Below, one piece after another: positions 34,778 to 45,709 of a stretch of DNA of 64,000 nt. Position 1 is the stretch's first letter. Every line of letters begins with the position of its first letter. The DNA is from Rhizobium jaguaris (GTDB lineage: Bacteria > Pseudomonadota > Alphaproteobacteria > Rhizobiales > Rhizobiaceae): positions 1 through 64,000 of the forward strand of contig NZ_CP032697.1 in NCBI RefSeq assembly GCF_003627755.1, in the 5' to 3' direction. The translations under genes and the position numbers were made by a program. A model generated the notes under the pieces. That model did no database searches, was not told the DNA's origin, and saw nothing but the letters and a program-made list of their open reading frames with translations.

Positions 34778-37700
34778 TGTCGATGCATTCCTCAGCTTGC
34801 TTGATGAGATCGAGCAGCGGAAGAAGCGGCGGGCAGCCGCGAATTTTCTGGAGCAGCAGGACCTCGACGTGCTGGCGGCTGCGAAGGCTGGACGTAAGCC
34901 GGGACCGAAACCAAAGCGCCGCGCCGACAATGGCAAACCTTATACCGGCAGAAAACCGCGGACGGGTGTGACCCCAGTTGTAAGCGCGGCGGTCGACGAA
35001 GACGTGCGGCGCGGGCGTCGCGGGGGCGGGCGTGCCTCTCCCGTTGGTGTGATCTCTCCCTTTGACAGGGGAGCGTCTATGTCAGGTCATGGGCCTGGCG
35101 ACAACGGACCATCTTCTGAACCGCAACGGCGGCCTGCCGGCCCAGCCGAGCGCCTGGCCGTTGCAGGCGGATCGCAGCCCGCCGTCGTCAAACTGGTCAG
35201 CTATGCCGCCGGCGGCGCTCGTATTGGCAAACTGCTCACCTATCAGAGCCGGGATGGTGAACTCGCCGTCGAACGCGAAACAGGTGAACAACTGTCCGGA
35301 GGCAGCTGGATCCAGGCACTGGCCGATGAATGGGCCGAGGAAGACGGCCGACAACCGTCGAAGGATGTGCTTCGTTTGTCACTGACGGTCCGATCGGACG
35401 CGGCCATTGGCGAGGCGCTGAAGCAGGCTTTCCCCGGCCATCGGATTGCCTGGCGCAATGAGCCTGAAGCGACAGGAGAGGGAAGGGCGGTCGACGTTGT
35501 CATGAGTGCCGCCGCGTGCGCTTATCCCGGCGAGCGTAAGGCGCTGCGCATCTATGACAATCGCAAGTCGATGACCGGCCTTCAATCGCGGCTCGAGACT
35601 GCATTTGGCGCCGGCACGGAAGTCGAAGTTCATGGGTTTGCTCACGGCGTAGAGGGCGTCGGCCGCTATCTTTCGCAAATCCGCAAAGGCACACGCGATC
35701 AGGCTTTTGCCGTCCGGCTTAACAGAGACGGATCCTTTACCACCGATGTTTTGATCGATGCCGGTTCGTCAGCGCTTGAGGAGGCAAAAGACTGGAAGCG
35801 TGATCTGCGCTCACAGGAGCGTCGCGACGTCGCGCATATCATCTTCAGCGCCAAGCCGGGTACGCCGAAGGACCAGTTTGTCGATGCGGCCCGAGCGACG
35901 CTTGCTCGCGAGTTTGCCGGTCATCGCTACGTGTTTGTGTTGCACGAAGACCGCCAACATCTGCATGTCCACGCCGCCGTGAAAATGCGGTCGGAGACCG
36001 GTAAGCCGCTTCATCCGCGGATCCAGGATTTTCAGCGGTGGCGCAAGACGTTGGCGGAGGAGGCACGAGAACGCAACATTCCGATGGATGCGATGAGCCG
36101 CTTCGAGCGCGCCAATCCGCCCGGCTACAAGCTGAAGGATATTCATCGCGTCGAACGCGGTGTTGCGACGGAGAATGTTCGTCGGCGCGTCGAGGCGGTG
36201 AAGGCAAGTGTTGTCCATATCCCAACAAGGGAGGAGGGCAAACGGCATGCTGTCGCGGCTGCACAGGGTTGGAGCCAGATAGCGGCCATTGCGTCCGAGG
36301 CACTTCATGAAGCTCACCCGGAACCAGGCGACTTGCGGCTCTATCGTGCGGAACGGCCGGGAACGCGATCGTCGGCGCCGATCTTCACCCGCAATCGCGC
36401 CGAGGCCGCTGAGTTCGCACACCGTTTTGGCGGCACGCTCAGCTATATCGATGTTCGCTCGGCCGACAGGAACCAGGTTGCGTCGGCGCGGGGGCAATCC
36501 AATGCGGACGATGCCAGCCGGTTCGTCGTCTCACGCGAACTTGCCGGCACGATGCGTCCCGTTCCACTGACTGAGACTGAAACGGCGGCCGTGCTGCAGT
36601 TCCGCCGGCGCAGCGAGACCGCTGTCCGATCAATGGAACGTATGGCTGCCGAAACCCAATCGACACAACCCAACAGGCCCACAGAGGAGGCTGACAACAT
36701 GGCAAATCTGAATGTGATGAAGACCTCATTTGCGCAAATGGATGAGCAGATGGAGGTGATCAAGACGAATCTCCCCGCCGACCGCCAGCCTCAGATCGAG
36801 GAGTTGCATGGCAAGCTGAAGGAGACGCAGCAGCAAATGCTGGCCACACAGGAGAGCATCGAACGCAAACGCGGAACGGTCGAAGGCGAAACATTCGTTG
36901 CTCCCGTCAAACACGAGTTCAGCCAGTTCTTGGCCGAGGAGCGTGGCGAACTGATCCGCTATGTCAGTCGCAAGGAGAACGGCAAGGCAGGAGCGGTCGT
37001 CTTCACCGATCATGGCGATAAGGTCGAGATCGCGCAATGGAAGGATCGCGAGGCGGTGCTGGCTGCCATGCAGGTCGCTTCCCGGAAATGGGGTTCGCTC
37101 ACGATCAATGGCACCGAAAACTACAAGGCGCTCGCCGTCGAGCTTGCCGCCGAGCACGGATTCAAGATTACCAATCCCGAACTGCAGGACAGGCTTGTTG
37201 CGGCAGGCGAGCGAATTGCTCGGGAGCGAGCCGGTCGCGCTGGTATCGTGCCGGGCAACAGATCCGAGGCGCCGACTTTGCAGGTGCAGAGCGAGGCGGC
37301 CGGGCGGGAGCTGTCGCAATCGTCGGCACCCCGGACAACGGCGCCGATTGTCGACGGCGATAAGGTCAGGCCAGCCGATCGCGATCGGGAATCGATGCTG
37401 GCTGCTATGCGCGAGGCGGCGAAAAAGTGGGACACCATCACCGTCAATGGTTCCGAACGCGACAAGGCCTTGGCGGTCGAGCTTGCTGCCGAACATGGCT
37501 TCAAGATCAGCAATCCGGAACTGCAGGACAAGCTTGTCGCCGCCCAGGAAAAAATCGAGCAGCGCCGGCAGAAAGAGCAGATGCGCGAGGAAAGGCGGCC
37601 AGGCTTCACCGAAGGCATGACCCCGCAGGAACCAGCGCGGAAGTCCGACGCCGAAATCGAGCTCGCTCTTCAAACCGTCCGGGAGCGGACGGACGCCGAG

Positions 37701-37988
37701 GCCAAACGCGAGGTCCGGCAGGCTGAACGGAGTGCTGCCACACAGGAGCGTCCATTTGACGGCGGCGGCGAGGACCATGCCTATCGCACTCAGGCAGAAG
37801 CCAATGCCGCAGTCCGGGCGGAGCGGGCAGTAGATCAGAATCCGTCGCAGCCGATTCCCGCCGAGGTGAGCCAGTCTTCCGAAATTGAGCGCCAGCGCCA
37901 GGTTCAGCAAGAGCTGCTTTCAGAGAAGCAGGCCAACCGCCAGGGCGAAGCGCAAAAGCAGACGCAAAAACCGCGACATCGGCAGTAA
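34770..37988 (+). CDS. MOBP/VirD2-type relaxase with LPD7-like C-terminal repeats
   Basis: A 1072-residue conjugative relaxase. The catalytic domain begins around residue 137 with candidate nicking tyrosines (Y145 in LVSYAAGG, Y158 in LLTYQSR). The metal-binding histidine motif is H392-E-D394-R-Q-H397-L-H399-V-H401. The first 135 residues are basic and disordered (GRKPGPKPKRR). The C-terminal third carries two copies of a module of about 50 residues (VASRKWGSLTINGTENYKALAVEL... and EAAKKWDTITVNGSERDKALAVEL...), like the LPD7 module of large mobile-element proteins, then a charged coiled coil. It would nick at the oriT upstream and pilot the strand. No mating-pair genes are present, so the element is mobilisable rather than self-transmissible on this evidence. 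Confidence 0.88.
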   Translation: MFDVDAFLSLLDEIEQRKKRRAAANFLEQQDLDVLAAAKAGRKPGPKPKRRADNGKPYTGRKPRTGVTPVVSAAVDEDVRRGRRGGGRASPVGVISPFDRGASMSGHGPGDNGPSSEPQRRPAGPAERLAVAGGSQPAVVKLVSYAAGGARIGKLLTYQSRDGELAVERETGEQLSGGSWIQALADEWAEEDGRQPSKDVLRLSLTVRSDAAIGEALKQAFPGHRIAWRNEPEATGEGRAVDVVMSAAACAYPGERKALRIYDNRKSMTGLQSRLETAFGAGTEVEVHGFAHGVEGVGRYLSQIRKGTRDQAFAVRLNRDGSFTTDVLIDAGSSALEEAKDWKRDLRSQERRDVAHIIFSAKPGTPKDQFVDAARATLAREFAGHRYVFVLHEDRQHLHVHAAVKMRSETGKPLHPRIQDFQRWRKTLAEEARERNIPMDAMSRFERANPPGYKLKDIHRVERGVATENVRRRVEAVKASVVHIPTREEGKRHAVAAAQGWSQIAAIASEALHEAHPEPGDLRLYRAERPGTRSSAPIFTRNRAEAAEFAHRFGGTLSYIDVRSADRNQVASARGQSNADDASRFVVSRELAGTMRPVPLTETETAAVLQFRRRSETAVRSMERMAAETQSTQPNRPTEEADNMANLNVMKTSFAQMDEQMEVIKTNLPADRQPQIEELHGKLKETQQQMLATQESIERKRGTVEGETFVAPVKHEFSQFLAEERGELIRYVSRKENGKAGAVVFTDHGDKVEIAQWKDREAVLAAMQVASRKWGSLTINGTENYKALAVELAAEHGFKITNPELQDRLVAAGERIARERAGRAGIVPGNRSEAPTLQVQSEAAGRELSQSSAPRTTAPIVDGDKVRPADRDRESMLAAMREAAKKWDTITVNGSERDKALAVELAAEHGFKISNPELQDKLVAAQEKIEQRRQKEQMREERRPGFTEGMTPQEPARKSDAEIELALQTVRERTDAEAKREVRQAERSAATQERPFDGGGEDHAYRTQAEANAAVRAERAVDQNPSQPIPAEVSQSSEIERQRQVQQELLSEKQANRQGEAQKQTQKPRHRQ

Positions 37989-38035
37989 TGTTTCGCCAAT
38001 CAAGGGCCGCGGTGTCCATGCCGCGCAGCTTTTCA

Positions 38036-38104
38036 CCCTGTCACCACCGCGTGGCGGGTGGTGACAGGGCGGTCGCTGACACGGATGGCTTGGTCGCGTC
38101 AGCG
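38036..38104 (+). terminator. Two strong hairpins after the relaxase gene
   Basis: A perfect 13-bp stem CCCTGTCACCACC (38036-38048) with GGTGGTGACAGGG (38057-38069), followed by a 7-bp stem CGCTGAC (38074-38080) with GTCAGCG (38098-38104). There is no T tract. It could be a transcription stop or a plasmid structural site. Confidence 0.4.
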
Positions 38105-38123
38105 ACAGGGCGGGGGACTGATA

Positions 38124-38654
38124 TCAGACAATTAGACCAAGAAGAACATTCACTTTGATCCCAATAGGTATGGCCTCACAAGAAAACTTCTTCTTCAAGC
38201 TCGGCGCGTCGAAGGCGCTACTCCTCGCAGAGGATAGAGATCGTGCGCCCATTCGCAGGTAGTCAGGGGTATATCCCGCAATGAAGACGCCCGTCCCAAC
38301 CGCATAAATCATCGCTTTTGGTTCGCGAAACCCCGAGGCTCCACGGGTCAGGGCCAAGCTCATGATGCCCAAAGCAATCACGACAACGGCAATGCCGGCT
38401 TGCTGGGAAAGCGTTTCACCGACAATTGCGATGGATATAAATGCCACGATCAGTGGCGTACATGTGATCCTGCCGGCGAGCAGCAATGCATGGGAAATCG
38501 GAAGATTCGTCGTGTTCATCGGATCGCCACTGGTATGCATTGTTTCAGACGCGGCGGAGTACGACAGGTCGACGAAGCGACCAAGAGTCAATATCGGCAA
38601 GGAACGCCCAGCATGGACTTTTACGCGTTTTCTCAACAATATCCTAAGGGCCAC
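38124..38654 (-). pseudogene. EamA/DMT-type transporter fragment
   Basis: The middle of this frame reads VAFISIAIVGETLSQQAGIA, then VIALGIMSLALTRG, the end of the first EamA half in drug/metabolite exporters (the 'GE.....GI.LI..G' pattern), and goes on into AMIYAVGTGVFIAGYT, the first helix of the second half, before turning into unrelated sequence. The N-terminal part is also unrelated. Only about a third of a normal 290-residue transporter remains. Confidence 0.6.
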
Positions 38655-38736
38655 AGTTGTAACTTGGGACAGCGATCAGCTGCGAAACTACCGTATTCTC
38701 CGTTCCGATCTCCGCAACCACCGATGTGATAGCCCC

Positions 38737-38955
38737 TTACGGAGCCTCTGCTTCGATGGCAGCCTTAAGGCTGTTGGGCCGCATGTCGGTCCAGCGCGTC
38801 TCGATTTGATCGAGGCACGCGTGGCGGGTGGCGGGTCCGAAGCCGGTGTGCCAGCCAGCAGGGACGTCTACAAATTCGGGCCACAGAGAGTGCTGACCCT
38901 CGTCATTGACCAGCACCAGGAAGGTAGCATGGGGATCGTCGAAGGGGTTAGTCAT
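38737..38955 (-). CDS. MbtH-like protein
   Basis: A 72-residue protein starting at [20 protein letters not shown]. It has the MbtH signature: N-x-E-x-Q-x-S-L-W-P-x-x-x-x-V-P-x-G-W ([19 protein letters not shown]) and the C-terminal W-T-D-M-R-P. MbtH proteins bind NRPS adenylation domains and are often needed for their folding or activity. It begins 10 bp after the NRPS stop codon on the same strand, so it is part of that operon. The open frame extends 16 residues upstream, but those overlap the NRPS end and are not family-like. Confidence 0.95.
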   Translation of the reverse strand: MTNPFDDPHATFLVLVNDEGQHSLWPEFVDVPAGWHTGFGPATRHACLDQIETRWTDMRPNSLKAAIEAEAP

Positions 38956-38965
38956 GGTGGATCCT

Positions 38966-41900
38966 TTATAGGGAGGCAGATCGTGTTTGCGATGCTCGCT
39001 CAAGGGCCCCGGCTAAAAGCGGGCCGATGGCAGCAAGCGTGGCAGGGCGCATCATTTTCTCATGCCGGCAGACAATGTCGTGGATACTGACGCGGCCGGT
39101 GACATAGCGCTGCCAGTCCTCCGGCTGCGATTCCTTGGCGGTCAGCGTCGCCCGGAAGAACAACAGATCCCCTTGGAAGGTTCTTGGTCTGAATTCTCGC
39201 ATTAAGCGCGGGGCGTCACGAAAATTCCTGAAGATACTCTCAACAAGTCGGTCGTCGAGGGTCGCCAACGCGTCAGCCTTTGCAAGGAGCCCCCGGATTT
39301 GCGCAAGAGATGGCACCGCATCCCCGAACTCGACCGGCCGGTCCGAGAACACATCGAGCAGCACCTCCATCAAATCCCGAATAGTCGGTTCAGGAGCAAC
39401 TGCGTGGGGCGCGTCATGCATTGGGTAGCCGTCGAGGTATGCGAGCAGGGAGACCTGCTCCCCCTTGTCCTGCAGGCGATTTGCGATTGCGTGGGCGACA
39501 TGACAGCCGAAGGACCAGCCGAGCAAGTGATAGGGGCCACAAGGTTGCACTGAGTGTATCTCGTGGAGATAATCTTCGGCCATTGCCTCAATCGATAATT
39601 CCGAAGTCTCCCCGTCGACGAAACTCAAGGCCTGCACGCCGTAGAGGGGGCGGCCCTTTAGGTGCTGCAAGAGACCGGCATACGGCCAAGCGAGGCCGCC
39701 GGCAGGGTGGATGCAGAAAAGCGGTGGACGGCTACCTTGGGTGCGCAACGGCAGGAGCACATGGAGGGAGGCGGAGGCGGCCGCCTGCTCGTGATCGGCC
39801 TCCGCGAGACCGGCGGCGAGCTGGGCGGGGGTGGGGGCGTCGAATAGGGCCCGGATCGGCAGCTCGACGGCGAGGGCGGCGCGGATGCGGCCAACCAGGC
39901 GAGTGGCGAGCAGCGAGTGACCGCCGAGCTCGAAGAAGTTATCCTCGGGGCCGACACGTTCCAGCCCCAGCAGATCGGCGTAGAGCTTGCATAGCAGCGC
40001 CTCCTCTGGCGTCTGCGGCGCCCGCGTGCTGCGGCTCGCCATGACGGGCGCCGGCAGCGCCTTGCGGTCGAGCTTGCCGTTCGGGGTGAGGGGCAGGGCT
40101 TCGAGCCCGACGATCGCCGACGGCACCATGTGTTCGGGCAGCCGCGCCGCCGCATGCGCTCGTAGCGCCTGGGCGTCGAGGTCTTGGCCTGCCACCGCCA
40201 CGACATAGCCGACCAGCTGCTGGCCCCCTGGGCCGTCCGCGCGCGCCACCACCGCTGCCTGTGCGACCGCCGGATGGGCGCTCAGCGCCGCCGCCACCTC
40301 TGCCGGCTCGATCCGAACGCCGCGTATTTTGACCTGGTCGTCGACCCGGCCGAGAAAGTCGAGCATGCCGTCCGCCCGCCATCGCGCCAGATCGCCGGTG
40401 CGATACATCCGCTCTCCCGGCTCGCCGAACGGGCATGCCACGAACCGCTCCGCCGTCAGGCTCGGGCGCCCGCAATACCCTCGCGCCAGACCCGTCCCCG
40501 CAATGTACAGCTCACCCGCCACACCTGCCGGCACCGGACGCAGACTGCCGTCGAGCACGTACACACGAGTGTTCCAGATCGGTCGGCCGATCGGAGGAGA
40601 TTCCGGCGCCGTCAGCGGACCACTCATCGTCGCGAAGACCGTCGTCTCGGTCGGACCGTAGACGTTGATCATCCGGCGCTCAGCCGACCATCGCGCCACG
40701 AGGTCCGGCGAACAAGCCTCGCCTCCGACCAATAGAGTGGGCAAGGCGGTCGAGACGTTGGCATTGCTGCTGGCCAGCGCGGACGGCGGAATCAGGGCAT
40801 GGGTGATAGAACGGCGGCGCAAGGTGGCGGCGAGTTGGCTGCCGAGCAGTGGGCCGGGCGGCGGCAGCACCAGGCAGGCACCCCCTGCGAAGGCTGTCAA
40901 CAGCTCCCAAACAGCGGCATCGAAGCTCACCGAGGCGAATTGTAGCACGCGGGAGGCGCTCGTGACGCCTAAGCGCTCGATCTGGCTTTCCGCCAAGCCG
41001 GCGAGGCCGCAATGCGAAACGGCGACGCCCTTGGGTGTTCCGGTGGAGCCGGAGGTGTAGATGACATAGGCGAGGTCGCGAATATCGAGCCGGCGGACGC
41101 GGTCTGCGTCAGTGGGAGCGGTGGCGGGGGCAGCGGCGATGGTGGCCCGCAACTGCGGCTCGTCGAGCAGCAGGCGGACGGGGCCGGCCGCAGGCAGGCG
41201 GGCGGCCAGTGCGGAGGTGGTGACCAGCGCCGCCGGGCCGGCGTCGTCGAGCATGAAGCCCAGTCGAGCCTCGGGATAGCCGGGATCGAGCGGCAGGTAG
41301 GCCGCTCCCGCCTTGAGGATGGCCAGCAGCGCAACGACCATCTCCGGCGAGCGCTCCAGGCAGATCGCCACCACCTGATCGGGCCCGATTCCCAGCCCGA
41401 TCAGGTGATGCGCCAGCCGGTTAGCGCGGGCGTCAAGTTCGGCATAGCTGAGTTCCTGATCCTCGAAGATCAGCGCCGTGGCCGCGGGGCTGCGGCACAC
41501 CTGCTGCTCGAACAGCGCCGGCAAGGTGACCTCAGGCACCGGCCGGGCAGTGGCATTCCACTCCTCCACGATCTGCCGGCGCTCGGCGGGTGAAATAATT
41601 TCAAAGCGCTGTATCGGTATATCGGGCCGTACCTCCAAAGCTTCTACCAGTTGTTCTAGTGCATTGGTCATATAGGTGCAGATCCGATCGACTTCGCTCG
41701 TCGACGCCATCTGCACCGTGAGGCGGAAAGTGTCTCCCAGATCGTCCACCGAGAAAGTGAGGGGATAGTTGGACCGCTCCTCAAAACCGAGAAACTCAAT
41801 TCCGTGCTCGGCGCGATCCAATTCACCAGAAATCTGTGGTTGGTCGCGTTGCTGACGGTAGTTCAGCAGGGCACTGAACAATGGCGCCGGCGCCAAGACC

Positions 41901-44900
41901 CGGCTACAACGCTGCGCTAAGAGGAGCGGCGCGTGCTCATGGCTCACCAACCGTGCTAGCAGGCCATGCGTCAGCCTTACGCCATCTCGCGGGCTCAGAC
42001 CGCCAATCCTGATTCGGATCGGTAGCGTGTTGATGAATGGTCCCTGTGCTCGATCCGCGCCAATGCCGGCTTGGAGGCGACCAGTCAGCACGGTCCCGAA
42101 CACGACGTCATCTCGTCCTGACACTGCTGCCAGCACATGCGCCCACGCTAGGTGAAACAGGCTGGCCGCACCGACTCCGACTGTTTGCGCGGCTGCCTGC
42201 AGCCGCCCAGCGAAACGGGAGTCCAGCGTCCGGCTTGCCTCCACGATCGCCGTCCCATCCTGTTGGACATCGAGCAAACCGAACGGCGCCGTCGGCTCAT
42301 CGACATCACCCAGCATTTCCCGGAAAAACATTTCGTGCTTCTCGTCGGTCAGGCCGAGCCGAGCTCGTGCCACGAACTCACGGAACGGCTGCGCCACTGG
42401 AAGATGGTCGGCCCGGTTCGCTAGATGCGCCCGGATTTCCCCAAACAGCAGCCTCAAGGAGGTAGCATCGTCCACCATATGATGGAAGAGCAACTGCAGG
42501 ACCCAGCGATTGTTAGACGGATCCTGTGCTATATGGGCCCTTAGCAGCGGCGCCTGTGTGAGATCCAAGCGAAAATGTCGGGGGTTGAACTGCGCGCGGA
42601 GCTGGTCCGCGATATCACCTGCATGCGGATCGAGACTGATCTCTTCGACCGCGAGATGCGCCTGTCGCCATACCACCTGCACCGGCTCTACCATGTCCTG
42701 CCAAAGCACGGCGGAACGCAAAACATCATTTCGGTGGATCGCTGCCCGTAGTGCTTGCAACAAGTTGTCCACGCGCGGCCGGCTGTCAACGCCCACCGTC
42801 ACCTGCGACAGGTAGGGATCGCCCGCAGTTGCCGTCAGATGATGGAACAGCATTCCCTCTTGCAGGGGTGTCAGTGGGTAGATGTCCTGGATATTCGCCA
42901 CTCCGCCGGGCACATGTTCGACGATCCGAGCGATCTCCCGTTCGCTCAGCTGCACCAGCGGCAGCATGGCTGGCGTTATCACTTCGCACTGCGGCGGAAT
43001 ACGGTTTTCAGGAACCTCGATGAGGTTACTGCGGCAAGATGTCACTGCTGCCGCTAAGGCAGCCAGTGTGGGTGCTTCAAAAATCGTGCGCACATCGGCG
43101 TGAAAGCCTGCCTGGCCTGAGAGTGCAATCAACTTTGGTACCAGCAGCGAATGGCCGCCTAGCGCAAAGAAATTGTCGTGTCGACCGACACGCTCAAGCT
43201 GCAGCACCTCAGCCCAGATCGCTGCCAGGAGCTGTTCTGTATACCCCTCAGGCGGCACATAGTCATCTTTGGCCGTCGCCATGACGGGCGCCGGCAGCGC
43301 CTTGCGGTCGAGCTTGCCGTTCGGGGTGAGGGGCAGGGCTTCGAGCCCGACGATCGCCGACGGCACCATGTGTTCGGGCAGCCGCGCCGCCGCATGCGTT
43401 CGTAGCGCCTGGGCGTCGAGGTCTTGGCCTGCCACCGCCACGACATAGCCGACCAGCTGCTGGCCCCCTGGGCCGTCCGCGCGCGCCACCACCGCTGCCT
43501 GTGCGACCGCCGGATGGGCGCTCAGCGCCGCCGCCACCTCTGCCGGCTCGATCCGAACGCCGCGTATTTTGACCTGGTCGTCGACCCGGCCGAGAAAGTC
43601 GAGCATGCCGTCCGCCCGCCATCGCGCCAGATCGCCGGTGCGATACATCCGCTCTCCCGGCTCGCCGAACGGGCATGCCACGAACCGCTCCGCCGTCAGG
43701 CTCGGGCGCCCGCAATACCCTCGCGCCAGACCCGTCCCCGCAATGTACAGCTCACCCGCCACACCTGCCGGCACCGGACGCAGACTGCCGTCGAGCACGT
43801 ACACACGAGTGTTCCAGATCGGTCGGCCGATCGGCACGGAGGTCTCGTCGCGGTCGCGGCTACACTCCGACGCTGTGACGTCGATAGCGGCTTCCGTAGG
43901 CCCGTAGAGATTGTGTAGCGCTACATCCAAACTGGCGAAGAAGAGGGCCTGCAACGTCGCCGGCAGCGCCTCGCCGCTGCAGATCACGCGCCGTAGACCC
44001 CGATAGTCACCGGATGCTTGCTCCTGTATAAAAGCCCGAAGCATGGAGGGCACGAAGTGCACCGTGGTAACGCCGTAGCCGGCGATGGTCGCGGCCAGAT
44101 AGGCCGGGTCCTGGTGCCCGCCTGGCCGGGCAAGCACCAGTGCGGCGCCTCCGATTAGCGGCCAGAAGAACTCCCACACCGAGACGTCGAAGCCGGACGG
44201 GGTCTTCTGCAGGACTCTGTCGCTGCCGTCGAGGCAATATTCGGCCTGCATCCACAGCAGGCGATTGACGATCGCCTGCTCGGAAACGGCGACGCCCTTG
44301 GGTGTTCCGGTGGAGCCGGAGGTGTAGATGACATAGGCGAGGTCGCGAATATCGAGCCGGCGGACGCGGTCTGCGTCAGTGGGAGCGGTGGCGGGGGCAG
44401 CGGCGATGGTGGCCCGCAACTGCGGCTCGTCGAGCAGCAGGCGGACGGGGCCGGCCGCAGGCAGGCGGGCGGCCAGTGCGGAGGTGGTGACCAGCGCCGC
44501 CGGGCCGGCGTCGTCGAGCATGAAGCCCAGTCGAGCCTCGGGATAGCCGGGATCGAGCGGCAGGTAGGCCGCTCCCGCCTTGAGGATGGCCAGCAGCGCA
44601 ACGACCATCTCCGGCGAGCGCTCCAGGCAGATCGCCACCACCTGATCGGGCCCGATTCCCAGCCCGATCAGGTGATGCGCCAGCCGGTTAGCGCGGGCGT
44701 CAAGTTCGGCATAGCTGAGTTCCTGATCCTCGAAGATCAGCGCCGTGGCCGCGGGGCTGCGGCACACCTGCTGCTCGAACAGCGCCGGCAAGGTGACCTC
44801 AGGCACCGGCCGGGCAGTGGCATTCCACTCCTCCACGATCTGCCGGCGCTCGGCGGGCGCGAGCAGCTCAAACGAACTGATCGGCCGCCCGGGCGCCGCC

Positions 44901-45709
44901 GCGGCCTCCGCGAGCAGCCGGGTCAGGCGCTCGGCTAATGCTTCTGCGGTCGCCCCATCGTAGAGGTCAGAGGCGTATTCGAGGGTGGCATCCAGCCCCT
45001 GGCACACACCGGTGGCCCCGCTCCGCTCAGCAAAGCTGAAGGTCAGGTCGAACTTGGTGGTGCGCGTGGCGATCGTTTCTGGCGTGACGCTCAGGCCGGC
45101 GAGCGCGATGGATGGCGCAGCGGTGTTTTGCAGCACCAGCATGACCTGGAATAGCGGATGGCGTGCCAGGGAGCGCGCTGGATTGAGCTGCTCGATCAGG
45201 CGCTCAAATGGCACGTCCTGATGCTGATAAGCGGCGAGGTCGGTCTCGCGTGCCTGGGCCAGGAGATCGGCGAAACTTGGGTCGCCGCGGGTGTCGGTCC
45301 TGAGAACCAGGGTATTGACGAAGAAACCCACCAGTCGGTCCAGAGCGGCGTCACCGCGGCCGGCAATAGGAGTACCCAGCGGGATGTCGTCTCCGGCACC
45401 CAGGCGCGAGAGGAGCGCCGCCACACCGGCATGCAACACCATGAACAGGCTGGCGCCGTGAGTGCGTGCCAGCTCTAGGAGCTGTGCGTGCAGCACCGCG
45501 TTGAGGGAGAAGGCAATCTGGTTGCCGCGGCCGCTCTGCACCGGTGGACGCGGCCGGTCGGCTGGAAGAGCGAGCTCCTCGGGCAGATCGGCCAATGCCG
45601 CCTGCCAATAGGCGAGCTGGTTGCCCAGCGGACTGTCGGCGTCGGCCTCGGCACCCAGGAGCTCGTGCTGCCACAACGTGTAGTCGGCATATTGCGCCGG
45701 CAAGGGCAA
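38966..45709 (-). CDS. NRPS, downstream part: rest of C2, A2-T2, dual E/C-A3-T3, thioesterase
   Basis: A 2247-residue open frame that continues the NRPS begun upstream; its first Met lies inside condensation domain 2, just after a frameshift. Order: end of C2 (1-275), A2 (275-810), T2 with S854 in LGGHSLL, a condensation domain (about 900-1370) with HHMVDDA at 1076-1082 and the extra motif H956-H-L-T-A-T-A-G-D964 that marks dual epimerisation/condensation domains, A3 (1375-1890), T3 with S1932, and thioesterase with S2066 (GWSFG), D2093 and H2216. A2 pocket residues read D-V-W-H-I-S-L-I-D-K, the serine code; A3 reads roughly D-A-W-L-L-G-V-V-F, hydrophobic and uncertain. The dual domain would turn the A2 residue (Ser) to the D form. 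MbtH follows. Confidence 0.9.
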   Translation of the reverse strand: MPLPAQYADYTLWQHELLGAEADADSPLGNQLAYWQAALADLPEELALPADRPRPPVQSGRGNQIAFSLNAVLHAQLLELARTHGASLFMVLHAGVAALLSRLGAGDDIPLGTPIAGRGDAALDRLVGFFVNTLVLRTDTRGDPSFADLLAQARETDLAAYQHQDVPFERLIEQLNPARSLARHPLFQVMLVLQNTAAPSIALAGLSVTPETIATRTTKFDLTFSFAERSGATGVCQGLDATLEYASDLYDGATAEALAERLTRLLAEAAAAPGRPISSFELLAPAERRQIVEEWNATARPVPEVTLPALFEQQVCRSPAATALIFEDQELSYAELDARANRLAHHLIGLGIGPDQVVAICLERSPEMVVALLAILKAGAAYLPLDPGYPEARLGFMLDDAGPAALVTTSALAARLPAAGPVRLLLDEPQLRATIAAAPATAPTDADRVRRLDIRDLAYVIYTSGSTGTPKGVAVSEQAIVNRLLWMQAEYCLDGSDRVLQKTPSGFDVSVWEFFWPLIGGAALVLARPGGHQDPAYLAATIAGYGVTTVHFVPSMLRAFIQEQASGDYRGLRRVICSGEALPATLQALFFASLDVALHNLYGPTEAAIDVTASECSRDRDETSVPIGRPIWNTRVYVLDGSLRPVPAGVAGELYIAGTGLARGYCGRPSLTAERFVACPFGEPGERMYRTGDLARWRADGMLDFLGRVDDQVKIRGVRIEPAEVAAALSAHPAVAQAAVVARADGPGGQQLVGYVVAVAGQDLDAQALRTHAAARLPEHMVPSAIVGLEALPLTPNGKLDRKALPAPVMATAKDDYVPPEGYTEQLLAAIWAEVLQLERVGRHDNFFALGGHSLLVPKLIALSGQAGFHADVRTIFEAPTLAALAAAVTSCRSNLIEVPENRIPPQCEVITPAMLPLVQLSEREIARIVEHVPGGVANIQDIYPLTPLQEGMLFHHLTATAGDPYLSQVTVGVDSRPRVDNLLQALRAAIHRNDVLRSAVLWQDMVEPVQVVWRQAHLAVEEISLDPHAGDIADQLRAQFNPRHFRLDLTQAPLLRAHIAQDPSNNRWVLQLLFHHMVDDATSLRLLFGEIRAHLANRADHLPVAQPFREFVARARLGLTDEKHEMFFREMLGDVDEPTAPFGLLDVQQDGTAIVEASRTLDSRFAGRLQAAAQTVGVGAASLFHLAWAHVLAAVSGRDDVVFGTVLTGRLQAGIGADRAQGPFINTLPIRIRIGGLSPRDGVRLTHGLLARLVSHEHAPLLLAQRCSRVLAPAPLFSALLNYRQQRDQPQISGELDRAEHGIEFLGFEERSNYPLTFSVDDLGDTFRLTVQMASTSEVDRICTYMTNALEQLVEALEVRPDIPIQRFEIISPAERRQIVEEWNATARPVPEVTLPALFEQQVCRSPAATALIFEDQELSYAELDARANRLAHHLIGLGIGPDQVVAICLERSPEMVVALLAILKAGAAYLPLDPGYPEARLGFMLDDAGPAALVTTSALAARLPAAGPVRLLLDEPQLRATIAAAPATAPTDADRVRRLDIRDLAYVIYTSGSTGTPKGVAVSHCGLAGLAESQIERLGVTSASRVLQFASVSFDAAVWELLTAFAGGACLVLPPPGPLLGSQLAATLRRRSITHALIPPSALASSNANVSTALPTLLVGGEACSPDLVARWSAERRMINVYGPTETTVFATMSGPLTAPESPPIGRPIWNTRVYVLDGSLRPVPAGVAGELYIAGTGLARGYCGRPSLTAERFVACPFGEPGERMYRTGDLARWRADGMLDFLGRVDDQVKIRGVRIEPAEVAAALSAHPAVAQAAVVARADGPGGQQLVGYVVAVAGQDLDAQALRAHAAARLPEHMVPSAIVGLEALPLTPNGKLDRKALPAPVMASRSTRAPQTPEEALLCKLYADLLGLERVGPEDNFFELGGHSLLATRLVGRIRAALAVELPIRALFDAPTPAQLAAGLAEADHEQAAASASLHVLLPLRTQGSRPPLFCIHPAGGLAWPYAGLLQHLKGRPLYGVQALSFVDGETSELSIEAMAEDYLHEIHSVQPCGPYHLLGWSFGCHVAHAIANRLQDKGEQVSLLAYLDGYPMHDAPHAVAPEPTIRDLMEVLLDVFSDRPVEFGDAVPSLAQIRGLLAKADALATLDDRLVESIFRNFRDAPRLMREFRPRTFQGDLLFFRATLTAKESQPEDWQRYVTGRVSIHDIVCRHEKMMRPATLAAIGPLLAGALERASQTRSASL
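39797..40594 (-). repeat. NRPS repeat block I, copy 3 (A3 C-terminal subdomain and T3)
   Basis: Almost identical in DNA to 46240-47037 over 798 bp (offset 6443), and to 43280-43834 over its last 555 bp. It ends sharply at GGCCGATCGG, where the substrate-pocket segment begins. Confidence 0.9.
41021..41590 (-). repeat. NRPS repeat block II, copy 3 (A3 N-terminal subdomain)
   Basis: Matches 44288-44857 (offset 3267) and 47497-48066 (offset 6476) over 570 bp. Codes from the A-domain start to the [10 protein letters not shown] motif. Confidence 0.9.
43280..43834 (-). repeat. NRPS repeat block I, copy 2 (A2 C-terminal subdomain)
   Basis: Matches 40040-40594 (offset 3240) with a rare mismatch such as C/T in CATGCGCTCG versus CATGCGTTCG. 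The T domain after it (T2) is not part of the repeat. Confidence 0.9.
44288..44896 (-). repeat. NRPS repeat block II, copy 2 (A2 N-terminal subdomain)
   Basis: Shares 570 bp with copy 3 and about 609 bp with copy 1, where the identity extends into the C-A linker ([16 protein letters not shown]). Confidence 0.9.
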
